Of a stretch of 64,000 nt of DNA, positions 1 to 10,650 are shown one piece after another. This DNA is from Hormiphora californensis. Its lineage: Eukaryota > Ctenophora > Tentaculata > Cydippida > Pleurobrachiidae. The stretch spans positions 8,048,350-8,112,349 of the forward strand of contig CM035358.1 of the NCBI GenBank assembly GCA_020137815.1, given 5' to 3'. Position 1 is the first letter of the stretch, and each line of letters starts with the position of its first letter. The translations under genes and the position numbers were made by a program. Below the pieces are notes generated by a model, which was given only the letters and a program-made list of their open reading frames with translations, was not told the origin of the DNA and made no database searches.

Positions 1-1161
1 TTGGCTGGGATAGCCAGTACACGATGTGCCATGTGCTTTAGTAGAGTCGTCTTACCGTGTCTGGGAAGGAAGAGAAGGGGTTGGAGACACTTAGAGTAGA
101 GAGAAGGGGTGGAGATTTGGAGTTGAGAGAAGGGGCTAGAGACTTGGAGTAGAGAGAAGGGGGTGGAGATTTGGAGTTGAGAGAAAGGGCTAGAGACTTG
201 GAGTAGAGTGTATTATTGGGCCTAGTGGTGTAATGATTACAAGATATCACTTACCCGTTAGGTCCAACAAGTCCGTATCTCCTTGTGTTAACAATTGAAA
301 GCTCAGCGTTAACAAACAAATCTTTCCCCGCGGCAGAGATAGAAAACTTCTCAATCTTGATATCAGACGAGTTTTCAGCCAACTTTTCAGCTATTTTCTT
401 CTCCTGTTGCATAGCAGAGAAGTTCCTTCCAAGTCCACCATCGTCTTCCTCTTCGACTTGTGCTTCTGCTGCTAGCTCAGCCTGAAACGAGGTTTTGTTA
501 AAGATAACATCAGAACATCCTTACCTGGATTTGATGTAACCGATCACAAAAAGTTGATGTAACCACTGATCGCGCACCCCCTTCGTTCTCGACAGTGTTG
601 GAGCGGCGCGCTTTCACCTTTCTGGCGGCGCCCGCGCGCCACGCAAAGCACTATTGTGTGTCAGCGTGTCTTGAAGGAACCGGGGACATTGCACAAGTTC
701 AAAGCTCAATGTACTACACATGATCTTGGAGACTTGGACACTATCAATTATCATGGTACCCCTGACCTCATTGGCAAATGGATTCACACTGAAACTCGGT
801 GGAGCTCGCACAGACATAGAAAAATGAATGTTACCTTTCGTTTGGCTTTCTTCTGTTTGTTGCTGAGTTTGGGGGCCGGTGCAGCGTTCTGATCTAGAGA
901 AATTGGTTGTGTTAGATCATACATCATTTAAAATGGCCGTGTTAGATCATCATACCAAGTTTAACAATCAATTCAACTACTTTTAATATCGAAGCTATTA
1001 GCTAACCCCCTTTCGCTAATCCAAGGTTCCCAAGACAAACTACATTAAAACAGTAACTGACACATACTTGCAGTCTCCTCTAGTGCTTCCTTCACGTCTC
1101 CCATATCAACATCATCCTCACTATCCTGCTGCTGCTGCCTCCTTCCCTTCTTTTTAGGCAT
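1..1161 (-). CDS. ABCF1: ABCF1 (ABC50)-like ATP-binding cassette protein, 5' part of gene, truncated by the window edge
   Basis: ABCF1 is a soluble ABC-F ATPase that binds eIF2 and ribosomes in translation initiation; it has no membrane segments. Exons seen on the minus strand: 1161 to about 1068 (ATG, then [12 protein letters not shown] and an acidic stretch), 481 to 255, and 60 to 1 (cut by the window edge). The second and third exons join exactly (AAC GG + A CAC) to give the Walker A motif GPNGHGKTT, followed by [13 protein letters not shown] as in the first nucleotide-binding domain of the family; [18 protein letters not shown] precedes it. The family protein is about 800 residues, so most lies beyond the left edge. 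The first intron is odd: a GT donor at 1067/1066 leaves exon 1 at 94 nt, out of phase with exon 2, whereas a GC donor four bases earlier (GCAAGT) joins in frame. An unseen small exon could also fix the phase. FAU starts the same way 340 bp upstream. Confidence 0.85.
83..215. repeat. Purine-rich minisatellite, about 62-bp unit, about two copies
   Basis: A GA-rich unit containing GGAGATTTGGAGTTGAGAG and GGCTAGAGACTTGGAGTAG is repeated about twice inside the ABCF1 intron between exons 255-481 and 1-60. The apparent ORF on the other strand is a product of this repeat. Confidence 0.7.
482..1067. other. ABCF1 intron 1, no recognised feature
   Basis: Lies between the two 5' ABCF1 exons. Open frames around 614-892 do not resemble any protein I know. 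A short missing ABCF1 exon could be hidden here because one reading of the exon 1 donor is out of phase with exon 2. Confidence 0.4.
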
Positions 1162-1499
1162 CCTGTGCTATATTGGGAAATAGGGAGGTTTAGAATTGGA
1201 AATAGGGAGATTTAGAACGGGACTAACTGGGTGAGGGGGCCAGGCGTGGGGAACTTCGGGAGAGGGAAGTTAGGGAACTTAGGCAGGCGAAGGGAGAGAA
1301 TTGTTAGTTCTTTAGTAAGCTTTTGACAAATAGGAGAAATCAAAAGCGCGAAAAGAACGATGTTTCTTTCACATTGTCTTGTCTCTCGTCCTAAGATGGG
1401 AACGACAGGGGATCAACAATGTGTAGAAAGAAAAGGGAATCTAAGAATTAAAACTCGGTTTATTAGAAGTTAAAAACTCAAAGTAAGCAAATGCAGATT

Positions 1500-2487
1500 T
1501 TAAGCAGAGTTGGAGTTGGGTCCCTTCTTTCGGCCGAACTGGTTCACAGCGGTACTGAACCTCCTGTTGTACTGGATTCGCCTCTTGCACCTGAGAGAGG
1601 GGGATAACGGTTTTAGAATGGCAGTCAAGTTTTAATCAGACAGCTATCATGATGGAAATTCAATTTATCAACCAATCATAGTCCACATAGTTTCACTGGC
1701 TCATATAACACTGTTATTTGACATGACAGGTCACAATTCAAGAGCCCTATTCAATACTATGACCTCCTAAACCCTTACCTTCCGGTCTTCTTCTTCTTCT
1801 TGTCTTCCTCCTTGGCGACCTTGGGGGTCTGTCCCTTGACCTTTCCAGCTCGAGCCAGAGATCCGTGCACTTTTCCTCCCAGGAGTTTACCTGCACAGAG
1901 ATGGATACAGACAGTTAGTGATATGAACAGAGAGAGAGAGAGGTAGATAAATAGATAGGGAGGGAGAGAGATAAGAGTTAGATAGAGAGAGAGAGAGAGA
2001 GAGAGATAGATTTAAAAAAACTTTCCCCACGGTACCTGAAGCGACGATGGTGGCAAGATCGGGCAGGGCCTCGAAGCTCATGTCATCATCGAGGGGCAGA
2101 CCACCATAGTGCAGGTACAGGTCATCCTCAGACACCTACAAGAGAGGATTGTGTGAGTAGAGGAAGTGTATTAAAATCATGATTCTGTGGAGGAGTGACC
2201 CAGTGGTGAACTCGCGTGGTTCAGTGTTGGAGGCACAGAAGACTCGAGATATTACAAAGTTAACAGCTTCAAAAACCAGACATTTTGGCATAAAATACAG
2301 CCCTGATCACGTGACCATTTGTGACGTCACTGATCATAGGAAGCAGACATTTCGAAATAAAAGAAGAAGATGATAGCTGCTGACTGACCTGTTCAATGGT
2401 GCAGATCCTCTTTCGGATCTCGGAGACGGTAGTTGAAGGCTCAACATTGACAGCATGGGTGCTGGTACCCTGAACGAACACTTGCAT
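1500..2487 (-). CDS. FAU: FAU: ubiquitin-like protein fused to ribosomal protein S30 (eS30)
   Basis: Encodes an N-terminal ubiquitin-like domain (FUBI) that is cleaved from ribosomal protein eS30 of the 40S subunit. Four exons on the minus strand, 2487-2389, 2135-2036, 1890-1779 and 1590-1500, all with GT-AG introns and matching phases (0, 1, 2), sum to 402 nt or 133 residues, the same length as the human protein. The ubiquitin-like part runs from MQVFVQG to residue 74 and ends in the usual Gly-Gly cleavage site; eS30 follows from [20 protein letters not shown] through a poly-lysine stretch to [14 protein letters not shown] and stop. It sits head-to-tail between the GST gene (350 bp upstream) and ABCF1 (340 bp downstream), all on the same strand. 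Constitutive expression is expected from the family. No terminal pyrimidine tract is visible beside the ATG, so a 5' untranslated exon may lie further upstream. Confidence 0.95.
1930..2008. repeat. (GA)n-rich microsatellite in FAU intron 2
   Basis: Interrupted AGAGAG runs between FAU exons 2 and 3. They generate a spurious serine/leucine-rich extension of the exon 2 frame. Confidence 0.8.
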
Positions 2488-2838
2488 ACTTGCTAATTAT
2501 AATTAGTTAATTAGGGAGTAATTAATTAGATAAATTATTGATTAGATCAGTAAATAAAACACTTGATTCTTCGTTAAAACTTTGGACAAAATATACAGGA
2601 TAAGACCAATTAAGATCAGTAAAGGACAATCAATTGAAAACATAAAAACTTTTTGATTAAAAAACTGTGAACTCTAAGCTCTTGCTTAGTTAGTTACTAT
2701 TACTAATCTGGAACAATAATACATTCTACACATCAGCCAGCAATGCTTACTGAGAGAGAGGGGACCCCTCTCAGAGGGTCACGTGTCTCTCTCCTTTAGA
2801 GAGGATCGCATTTCTCTCTATTTTGGACATATCCCACT

Positions 2839-3845
2839 CTATTTGAAAGACGCCATCTTGTTATTTAGAGGCCAGGTTCGTGTAGAGTCAGGACTAGAGA
2901 AGTAGGTAGCAAGTTGGGGAAGGGCCCTGATCCTGTCTAGAAACGAGGCCAGAGAGGGATGGTCAGCGAGAGAGGTTGATTCCAATCTGACCCATCTATC
3001 TAGTACTTCATAGCAGAAGAAGTCGACACCACACGGCTTATCGCCTGTAATGGGAATGTGTTAAAACTGGGCAAAGTACTATGTAGTAGCTAAAATCTAC
3101 AAAGATTTGGAAATGCAAAAACATGTTGTTTTTGGATGTATAATTATGGAATAATTCCTCTACTAATTAACAAATCATTAAACAACTAATTACCTCCAAG
3201 GAATTGTTTGTCTCCAAGGAAGTCAGCCAGTTGTTTAAAGCCCGGTTGTGCAGCAGCAACAGTTGAGGCTTTGTTAGCTGCTAGATTCTCCGCACTACCA
3301 TAACACAGCCTAACATTAGACATGTTCAGATCCGCCAGAAAGTGGATACACATATCGAGGGCTGCTGCAGACTTGACATCAGTGGGTCCAACACCATTCT
3401 TAGCGCAGATGTAACTGAGGGAATTGGATGATAGATTGGACAATGGTATCCAACCAGGTCACTCATGAAACGTGAAACTCAGAGCGAAAACTGAAAGATA
3501 TTTCAGCCTCTACACACAACTCACTTGATAATTGGAATGGTCTGGGTTAACTTTACATCTCCATCCTCAAGATATGGAAGGTTAGGGAAATCATAGCCGA
3601 GACTAAACTTGATATCAAACCAACAGGATTTATCAAAGGTAGGACCATCACCACACTCGTACACTACCTCCTCGTAATCTTGTTCCAGATACCTGTCGAG
3701 ATAATGGTTAACATATTCTAACAAACCTTCTGTAACACTTGGAACTACTTCTATAGAGTGGTATCTAATCAGTGATCTGAACTTACTGAAGTAGCAGTCG
3801 GACGGGTTCTGCCAAACCCCTAATCTTCCAGTATCCCAATTTCAT
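2839..3845 (-). CDS. Glutathione S-transferase, Mu-like, four exons
   Basis: A cytosolic enzyme that conjugates glutathione to electrophiles. Minus-strand exons are 3845-3787, 3692-3525, 3414-3194 and 3044-2839. Splicing keeps the frame at every junction and gives 217 residues, the usual Mu-class length. The N-terminal thioredoxin-fold domain shows KLGYWKIRGLAEPVRLLL (the tyrosine of GYWxIRG is the catalytic Tyr of this family), DFPNLPYLEDG and the glutathione-binding TQTIPIINYI. The all-helical C-terminal domain shows DMCIHFL, FLGDKQFLGGDKPCGVDFFCYEVLDRW and a LPQLATYFSS segment before the stop. Start chosen at the ATG that begins the conserved N-terminus. The class (Mu rather than Sigma or Pi) is judged from the overall pattern by eye and is less certain than the family. 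Confidence 0.93.
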
Positions 3846-4084
3846 GTTCTATACAAAGAGAGATATGTTTTAGAGTAATTGTGTGATTTTCTGAACTAAT
3901 TAATGGACAGGATACGCCCCAAATTGGGGTCCGGTCTCAGAAAAGCTTTTCAGAACGAGTTTTTGGGTAGCTCGGACAATGGTACACCTCAATTAAGGTA
4001 GACAGGTAGTACTTGATGGCGAAAAGCGGGAATTTAGCCTTTCGAAGGAGAGTATGTCAGTCGTGACACAGAGGTACAGGCGTA
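3846..4084. other. Region upstream of the GST gene, no recognised feature
   Basis: Contains the presumed GST promoter on the minus strand. No TATA box or other site was convincing. Confidence 0.4.
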
Positions 4085-4850
4085 CACGGTACAGCCAAAT
4101 TTTAAATTTTGATAGGGATCCCTAAAAAAGTTCAGTATTTACACGGGCGCGATTATAATCTGGGTGCCTTGCAGCGTGTTTACAGGTGCGCGCTGCCAAA
4201 AAAGTACACCTAAAACCACCCAGACCGACTTTTTTCAAACGGCTATAGCCGCTCAACCACATGGCTGATTTGAGTAAACTAAACGGTATCTGATAGAGAA
4301 TCGATAGTCCTAACCGATAACCTCAAACAAAACCCTAACCCGACCCTAACAACAGCCCTAACCCGTCTCGACCGCCAAAATCGTTGAATTGTTAGCAATG
4401 GAAGGCACCCAGATTTTAACGTTTTCCTATTTACACAGAGTTTACACAGTCTTTACTCAGTCGTTACACCCAGAGCGGCGCGTGCTGCGCACAGTGGCTT
4501 TTTCCAAGAAAATATTGGATTGTGTGCTGCACAATTGACAAAATTGAGCGCTGCGGCGAAAAAAGTTTCCGAAAACGCTGCAAATCGAGTGCGAAAGACG
4601 CAGTCGTTACACCCAGAGCGGCGCGGGCGCTCTGGGTGTAACGACTACGGTGGCTGATTCACGCCAACTTTTTTCTCGATGAAAAAATATCAAAGAAAAA
4701 TTACGAAGAAAAATTTCAATGAAAAAAAACACACACAAACTTTTTTGGCGTGAATCAGCCACCAGCCATGGCTGATCTCCGCCAACGTTTCACAAAAAAA
4801 CATTGGCGTGAATCAGCCACCCCATGGCTGATCCACGCCAAGTGCGCGCG
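4085..4850. mobile_element. MITE-like non-autonomous element with palindromic AGGGATCCCT end, related to 10190-10455
   Basis: Begins near TAGGGATCCCTAAAAAAG and TTCAGTATTTACAC. It holds GTTTACACAGTCTTTACTCA and several inverted copies of GTGGCTGATTCACGCCAA / TTGGCGTGAATCAGCCAC up to about 4840. The same blocks occur in reverse order on the other strand at 10190-10455, so this is a dispersed repeat family. No transposase frame is present. The CGCG-rich middle (4150-4640) includes short internal repeats (GCGGCGCG, CCCAGAGCG). Element limits are approximate and the left and right halves may be two separate insertions. Confidence 0.65.
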
Positions 4851-5028
4851 CGTGCGCACTGCTTACAACGCATGCTTTCATCATTACAATGTCCGCGCGC
4901 TCTTGTTACCCACGTGCTATACCGCCAAAAGTTCTACACTCACGTTTTTCCACCATACCAAACTCTGATATGAGATATCTGGGGACTGGGCCGGGTGTTG
5001 ATATCTCATCTCAGTTGTACATTAGTGA

Positions 5029-5676
5029 TTAGTCATTAAAACAGTTAATTATTCGGCAGTTGAGGTAAATAAAATTTTTCCTATTACACTGAAAGAGTAA
5101 GACTGTACTGTCCAAATATTTGTCCAATCCTGGCACGGAACATCGAAGCATCATGGTGGCAGGTACTTCTCGATCAGGTTCAATGGGAATTGCCTCTCCG
5201 TCCTTTTCCTCGGTTTCGGTAAAAGAACCAAGGAACATATCGTGCATGATGTTCCACTGGAGAGGAGCCACATATTTGGAGGATCTCGCTGCCTGTAGGA
5301 GAGGGTGAGGGTTAGTTGATGTGTGTGTGTGGTATCTATCAGATATAAAATCAAATATAAGATCTATCAGATATAAAATCATCAGCACCTAAGGCACCTA
5401 ATATTTTCTTACCTGAGTCCTGATGATCAGCACTGGAATCAGTCACAACTAGAATGTTCCGGCTATAAATGGGAGAGAGCGAAGCGAACTTGATAACATC
5501 CCTCTGAAAGGAACAGAATATTACTTATATACTTGTGTATAAAACCAGTTGTGAATAGATCTGGATGGAGCCACGTACGTCGTACCTTGAGGGGATGGCC
5601 TGTGCTGGTGCTGTCACATGATCATAGTTTATCCAGAGGAATCCTGTTTCTGTTGCTATAGTCGGCTGTCTTGCCA
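5029..5676 (-). CDS. Unidentified minus-strand multi-exon gene, 3' exons
   Basis: I do not recognise this protein. Three candidate exons: 5676 to about 5579 (ARQPTIATETGFLWINYDH and on), 5503-5413 (RDVIKFASLSPIYSRN and on), and 5288-5029 (RSSKYVAPLQWNIMHDMF, then an acidic stretch and stop). The first joins the second in phase if its donor is the GTACGT at 5578/5577; the second ends in phase 1 and joins the third if the acceptor is the second AG of CAGGCAG (5290/5289), which restores GCG AGA TCC. Use of the first AG would put the third exon out of the protein-like frame. Upstream exons were not found with confidence; a short frame near 7300-7345 with a GT donor could belong. Amino-acid composition and splice phases support a real gene; function unknown. 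Confidence 0.45.
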
Positions 5677-5842
5677 CTGTGGAGAGGGAAAGATTGATTG
5701 AAATAGTGATCAGAGAAAGATAAAAATAGAGTGGATTGTACAAAAAATGGGCAGGTAAGTAGACCTTTGACCCTAATATAGGGCTGTTATATTCCCACTA
5801 ACTCATGACTGATGATGTTAGCACGGTAAAGGATATATGAGG

Positions 5843-6030
5843 TATAAACTCTTGCCAGTGGCACGTTATTTCAGATAGCTTTCTCCCAGCGCGCCGCTGG
5901 GAGAAGCTAGCTGTAGTTTATCCGCCACTGGCGGATAAACTGGTTTAAATCACGACGACGATCCCGAGGCGTAGCCGAGGGAGAGGCGGAGGGGTTTAAA
6001 CCTATAACGTGCCAGTGACAAGAGTTTATA
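5843..6030. mobile_element. Short MITE with about 26-bp terminal inverted repeats
   Basis: Left end TATAAACTCTTGCCAGTGGC is matched at the right by the inverse ending ...GCCAGTGACAAGAGTTTATA. The interior holds a GC-rich hairpin (CCCAGCG CGC CGCTGGG). No coding capacity. A related fragment with CCAGTGGGA and CGCCACTGGCGC lies near 6850-6930. Confidence 0.7.
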
Positions 6031-6064
6031 GGTTATATACCCTGCTTTAGTTGTTTGTTTCAAG

Positions 6065-6499
6065 TACTGTAAAACTAGATATTTTCGTGAGATTTTTATT
6101 TTCGCTCTTTATTTTTGGCTGGAAAATCCGCGAAAATTAATTCCGCGAAAATATTTTGGACGATTTTTTACAGAAAGCTCGTGCAAGTTATTTCAGGATG
6201 ACACATTTTTTACTTTTAGTACTAAGTCAATGAGATGTGAGCCTTTTCTGTCTCATCCCTGATTGGCTATCTCTTAGAGCCAATCAGCAATGAGAAAATG
6301 CTCACATTTCATTGGTCTACGCCAAGCAGGTCTGGTGTCTCATGGCAATGATGACTGCACTCTTGGCGTAATTAGACAATAGACTAGGACCGTGAAATGT
6401 GGGTAGCAGTGGGATTAGCGAAAATTAAAATCGCGAAAATAGTAAATTTTGATCGAATCGCGAAAATTAATTGCCTCGAAAATATCTAGTTTTACAGTA
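6065..6499. mobile_element. MITE, 435 bp, terminal inverted repeats TACTGTAAAACTAGATATTT
   Basis: The left end TACTGTAAAACTAGATATTT is mirrored by AAATATCTAGTTTTACAGTA at the right. The interior carries repeated CGCGAAAATTAATT motifs and an inverted GCCAATCAG / CTGATTGGC pair. No ORF. A second, noisier copy is at 53707-54199. Confidence 0.8.
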
Positions 6500-8136
6500 T
6501 TACACACTTACAAGAGAGAGAACACTAATCAAAACACACAAAGAGAACTGAGAAACAGTCAAAAACACCTCATAATTGAGTGTACACTGTTTGGTAACAG
6601 TTACTAAGCAGTTGCTAAGGAAAGAGAGTGAAAGAAATAGCCTGATAAGGGGCATGTCACACATAACACAGAGGAAGAGATAGTGAGACAAAAGGGGAGA
6701 TAAAGAGAGAGTAATTGACGGAATGTGTCCTTTCTTTCTCTCCAATGTAGTGTGTAAATGTTGCACATAGTGTTCCCTCTGTATTTTAGTAAGAACTGAT
6801 CATTTACACACACTTTGAATTTTGCATAGGAGTTAAAAATAAATAACCTGCCAGTGGGAAATAATCTGCCGCTGGACTGGATGTTTATTGAGAGCGCGCC
6901 AGTGGGACTTCTCGCCACTGGCGCATTATTTAAGTTAGCAGGGTATATAAATCCATAGAGCCAAGCACTTTTGGGGTCTGGTCAACTGTAACTAGCTCTT
7001 CTGGGGTCCTGTCAGCTCTATGATCAGCTCAGTGTTCTGTAAATAGGAGGGGGGTTAGTCGGTGTCGTCACCATACTACTACTACTACGAGTGCCTGGGC
7101 TTGCCAACGGCAAGCCCACATAACAGGGGACTATAATCTCAAGTGATATCGCTGCAGCACTAGGAGAGCAGCCCCCCAATCCCCACGAAGAAACATGAAG
7201 TTACATCGGTGACCTGTCATCTGACACGAATCACTCGAAGGTGGCTCAAGGGTTGGAGGTGCGTCTCACCATTGCAACCAACTTACATCATTCAGCTGGG
7301 TATAAATCAGATCCACACTCTCCACATAACATGGCTCACAAAGAGGAAGGTAGGTTCCTCCACCACACGCACGCTCAGGACAGGGATGGCCAGGATATCA
7401 GGATATGACTTCAGCAATTAGTAATATGTATTAATCTGTAATCAATGGACTCATGCCTGGAAAGGTAACCGAGTTTAGTGAATTCAAAATGGAATTGGTA
7501 AATTATGTAACAGTAGGAGTTGCTAAATGGACCTAATTTTCAATTCAACAGTGTACCGCAGTCTTACAATGATAAGTACACATATACAGTATTAATATAC
7601 TGTACACTGTACATTGTACAGTGTCACATTGCAGCACACATTAGGCAAGTACTGCTACAGTATACTGGAATATTAGCACATGCACATGCACAGTCACCAA
7701 GAAGAGGAAGAAGAACCTGCTACATGGAAAATGAGACGGTATCATCATAATGCCCCTATTTGTGACACAAATTTTGTGCCGGGTTGTAATTCTGCACAAT
7801 GAATTGATAAAAATCAGGTTTAACTGTCCTTGAGATTAAATTAAATTGATTAAAATACATGCGTCAGATTGATTATCATATATAAAAGATTAATATCATT
7901 TCTGTCTGAAATAAGACGTGTTGTGTCGGAATCATAGAACTCGAACACCGGGGTCTCAGATAATAAACGCACACCACGATCGGTCACAGAGTGAACCTGC
8001 AAAGTGGGACCAGGGACAACACCGAAGTGTCGAGAGTACCCTCGTATCCATCACGGAACCCGATATTGTCGGATTGCTATTTCAATAATCTCAATTCATT
8101 CACGCCATCACACGAATAAACAATAAATATAAAATA
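6500..8136. other. Intergenic region with dispersed repeats, no convincing gene
   Basis: Holds a small inverted-repeat fragment near 6850-6930 and a repeat shared with 34495-34565 near 7205-7270. A minus-strand frame of about 48 nt near 7300-7345 ends at a GTAAGT donor and might be an exon of the unidentified gene at 5029-5676. The rest shows nothing I recognise. Confidence 0.4.
7205..7272 (+). repeat. Dispersed repeat shared with 34495-34565
   Basis: GACCTGTCATCTGACACGAA ... GGTGGCTCAAGGGTTGGAGG ... TGCGTCTC matches GACCTGCCATCTGGCACGAA ... GGTGGTTCAAGGGTTCGGGG ... TGCGTCTC at the second site with scattered substitutions. It could be the conserved 3' tail of a LINE or part of a SINE. Confidence 0.6.
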
Positions 8137-10048
8137 TCATAAAATTAAAAGTTCAGTCAACAAAATCGCACATGGAGTGGGAGGAGGGGCTGTGAAGTTT
8201 TTTCTGGTACCCCTCAGAGAAACCAGGGTACTTCTCAGCAGGCAGAACCTGATCCTGGTCCTGATGAAGTTTATTGTCTCTGGATACTTGTCATGGTGTT
8301 TACCAGAGGTGCGAGTAGCCAGCTTTTTAATGAGTCTCTCAGCTTCTGGTCCGGCACCTCCTGAGGTGGACATAACAAACGGGGTGAATGCTCCTCTCTC
8401 TGCCTCTCTGATACGCTGTTGGTAATCGCGTTTCTTTCTGCTTTCGTGGAGTCTGTACAGAGCTCTGGGTTCTTTATCTCTGTAGCTCGGAGCTGTTGGG
8501 TGGAATACTGCCACGTCTATGTGGGCTCCCTGTAATCTTCTCCATAAGCTAATAGCATATACGTCACTGCGAGCATCAGGTGCTGTATTGACACTCTTGG
8601 GGTAGTCACCTGGGTTAACCGGCTGTAACACTTTCTCGATTTCAACACCCTTGTATCCTGCATGGGTAGTTCAAGTTCAAGTTCAAATAAATTACACACA
8701 ATAGTTAATACAACATACAGTGCAGAAATTCCCATCTCGTGGGTCCTCCTTTGTCAACTAGTCTATTTACAAGTCCCTACTCAGACATAAACAGCGTCAG
8801 CAGCAAACAACATATATACAGCCTCACACAACGCTCTTCCTTTCTGCCTCTCGAAACTCATTAGGGACCGTCATATAGCCACGCACCGGTGGTCTGTCAT
8901 AGAATTCCTTCATGAACGCACCAAGGTTTGCCTTGAACCCAGGAAGTGTTTCTGAAAGAGTAACCTCTCGAGGGAGTTTATTCCATAACCGAGGTGCCCT
9001 GAAGCCGAAAGAGTTATACAGTTGGTTTGCCCGTTTGGATTCTGCCCAGTAAGGATATTTCTGGGTTTTCGCCTGTACTCCCAACCGACCCGTCTGGAAC
9101 TCCATCTCAACACAATTGGGAACAAGTCCCTTATAGATCTTCCAAACGTGGATTAACTCATATCTCTGGCGTCTTCTCTGGAGGGAAATAAGGTCAAGCG
9201 CCTCTAGCCGCTGCCAGTAGTCCAGATTCTTCATCCCTTGGATCTTCCGAGTGAACGCCCGTTGAACGTTTTCCACCATTTGAATATCCCCGATTTTCGT
9301 TGGATACCACACCAGGCAACAGTATTCTAGTATGGGCCGGACTAACGCCTTGTACAAGGTTAGTACTACTTCTGGTGACCTACTCCTGAATGCACAGAAG
9401 ATCCATCCTGAAATCATGTTAGCTCTCCTTACGATATCGCCAATATGATGAGTCCAGGTACCATCCGAAGATAGCCAGACCCCCAGGTCTTTTACATGCT
9501 GCTCTGGATCCACCACGGTTCCTCCCATTGTAACATAGGATAACGTTTCTGCAGTGAAGGGTAGTTCTCTCAACAACTTTGATCTACCAAGCGAATAATT
9601 AACCAATTGAAACTTATCGGTTATCCTCGTGGAGCTTCATGTTGTTGTTGACTGACCACTGAGTGACACTTCCTAGGTCCTTCTGAAGTTCAGCCTGGTC
9701 AAGTTGGGTCCGTATTACTTGTATAAGTTTCGTATCGTCAGCAAAGGACAGGGCGTCAGCGCTTGACAACGACTCTTTCAAGTCAATTACGTAGAACAAG
9801 AACAGGATAATAATATCTGCAAGGGTATCTCTTATCTCGTTGTGTCGCAGAATGGTATATCCTCCAGTGCTACAACTCAAGGCATGGTCTGCTCCGTTCT
9901 GTTTTCCACATACACATTCAGAGAACTGGCCGTTGATCTCAAAACCATACCTGAGGAACATAGCGTCCGTGAACTCTGATTTGGACAGCTCTCTGTTGAA
10001 TACTTCCAGGGGCCGGGCAGATAGCCAGGACGAGGCTCCCGTTTCCAT
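8137..10048 (-). pseudogene. Older retroelement remnant (C-terminal zinc motif and nuclease-like region), split by a nested LINE
   Basis: Two minus-strand pieces belong together. The upstream piece (about 10048-9815) has FNRELSKSEFTDAMFLRYGF, a C-x-C...H...C zinc-type motif (CVCG...HALSC, then GG...RHNEIRDTLADI). The downstream piece (about 8660-8137) has DARSDVYAISLWRRLQG, DVAVFHPTAPSY and a basic helix followed by FTPFVMSTSGGAGPEAERL. This order (zinc motif, RHNE-RD, D..W, DV.VFHP) is what I associate with the region after the reverse transcriptase of some aquatic-invertebrate retroelements, possibly a PD-(D/E)XK-like nuclease; that assignment is from memory. No reverse transcriptase of its own is present. 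Between the pieces lies the LINE fragment at about 8660-9815. Confidence 0.65.
8660..9815 (-). mobile_element. 5'-truncated LINE fragment (CR1/jockey type) nested in the older remnant
   Basis: Minus-strand reading gives the reverse transcriptase C-terminal half: FLFYVIDLKESL, the catalytic FADDTKLIQ (A-D-D type), then QWSVNNNMKLHED. A frame change near 9610 leads into VNYSLGRSKLLREL and the thumb region (ISGWIFCAFRSRSPEVVLTL, ILEYCCLVWYPT, NVQRAFTRKI, YNSFGFRAPRLWNKLP). The 3' end is a short run of TTGAAC hexamers near 8664-8690, as in CR1-like LINEs. The flanks of the host element resume as CCTTGCAGATA on one side and CCATGCAGGATA on the other, a possible target duplication. Not coding for a functional element because the 5' two thirds are missing and the frame is broken. 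Confidence 0.8.
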
Positions 10049-10189
10049 GTTCAGAGAAAGTGTTCTCGCCCATTAGAACTCGAACCGGTTTCGCGTCCAA
10101 ACTCGAAAGAAAAAAAATATAGATCAAGAAAGAAAACTGAGTTTTGCAGCAAAACGCGCGCACCTGCAGCGCAAACATTATTATTGAGT

Positions 10190-10455
10190 GCGCGCGCACT
10201 TGGCGTGGATCAGCCATGGGGTGGCTGATTCACGCCAATGTTTTTTTGTGAAACGTTGGCGGAGATCAGCCATGGCTGGTGGCTGATTCACGCCAAAAAA
10301 GTTTGTGTATTTTTTTTTCGTTGAAATTTTTCTTCATATTTTTTCTTTCAATATTTTTTCATCGAGAAAAAAGTTGGCGTGAATCAGCCACCGTAAACGA
10401 CTGAGTAAAGACTGTGTAAACTCTGTGTAAATACTGAACTTTTTTAGGGATCCCT
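10190..10455. mobile_element. MITE-like element, inverted relative of 4085-4850
   Basis: Contains TTGGCGTGGATCAGCCATGG, GTGGCTGATTCACGCCAA repeats, TTGGCGTGAATCAGCCACCG, GACTGAGTAAAGACTGTGTA and ends in ACTGAACTTTTTTAGGGATC at the palindrome AGGGATCCCT (10446-10455). These are the blocks of 4085-4850 in the opposite orientation. Confidence 0.7.
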
Positions 10456-10650
10456 ATTTTTGAGACTTTTTAAAAATTTCAATTTCAATTTTTGAAAAGT
10501 TTTTTGGTGCGCGCGCGATGAATGCAGCGCTATAAGTCTTGAAAATCGCGCCTTACGTTTAAAGCAGCGCATCAAATCGTCATTTTGAATTTTCTGAGTC
10601 ATGGCATTTCCCCGAATTTTTAAAAACCAACCCAGAAAATAGGGATCCCT
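10446..10650. mobile_element. 205-bp element bounded by AGGGATCCCT palindromes
   Basis: Bounded by AGGGATCCCTATTTT on the left and AAAATAGGGATCCCT on the right, i.e. 15-bp perfect terminal inverted repeats. The interior is AT-rich with a GCGCGCGCG patch. It shares its two end palindromes with its neighbours on either side. Confidence 0.65.
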
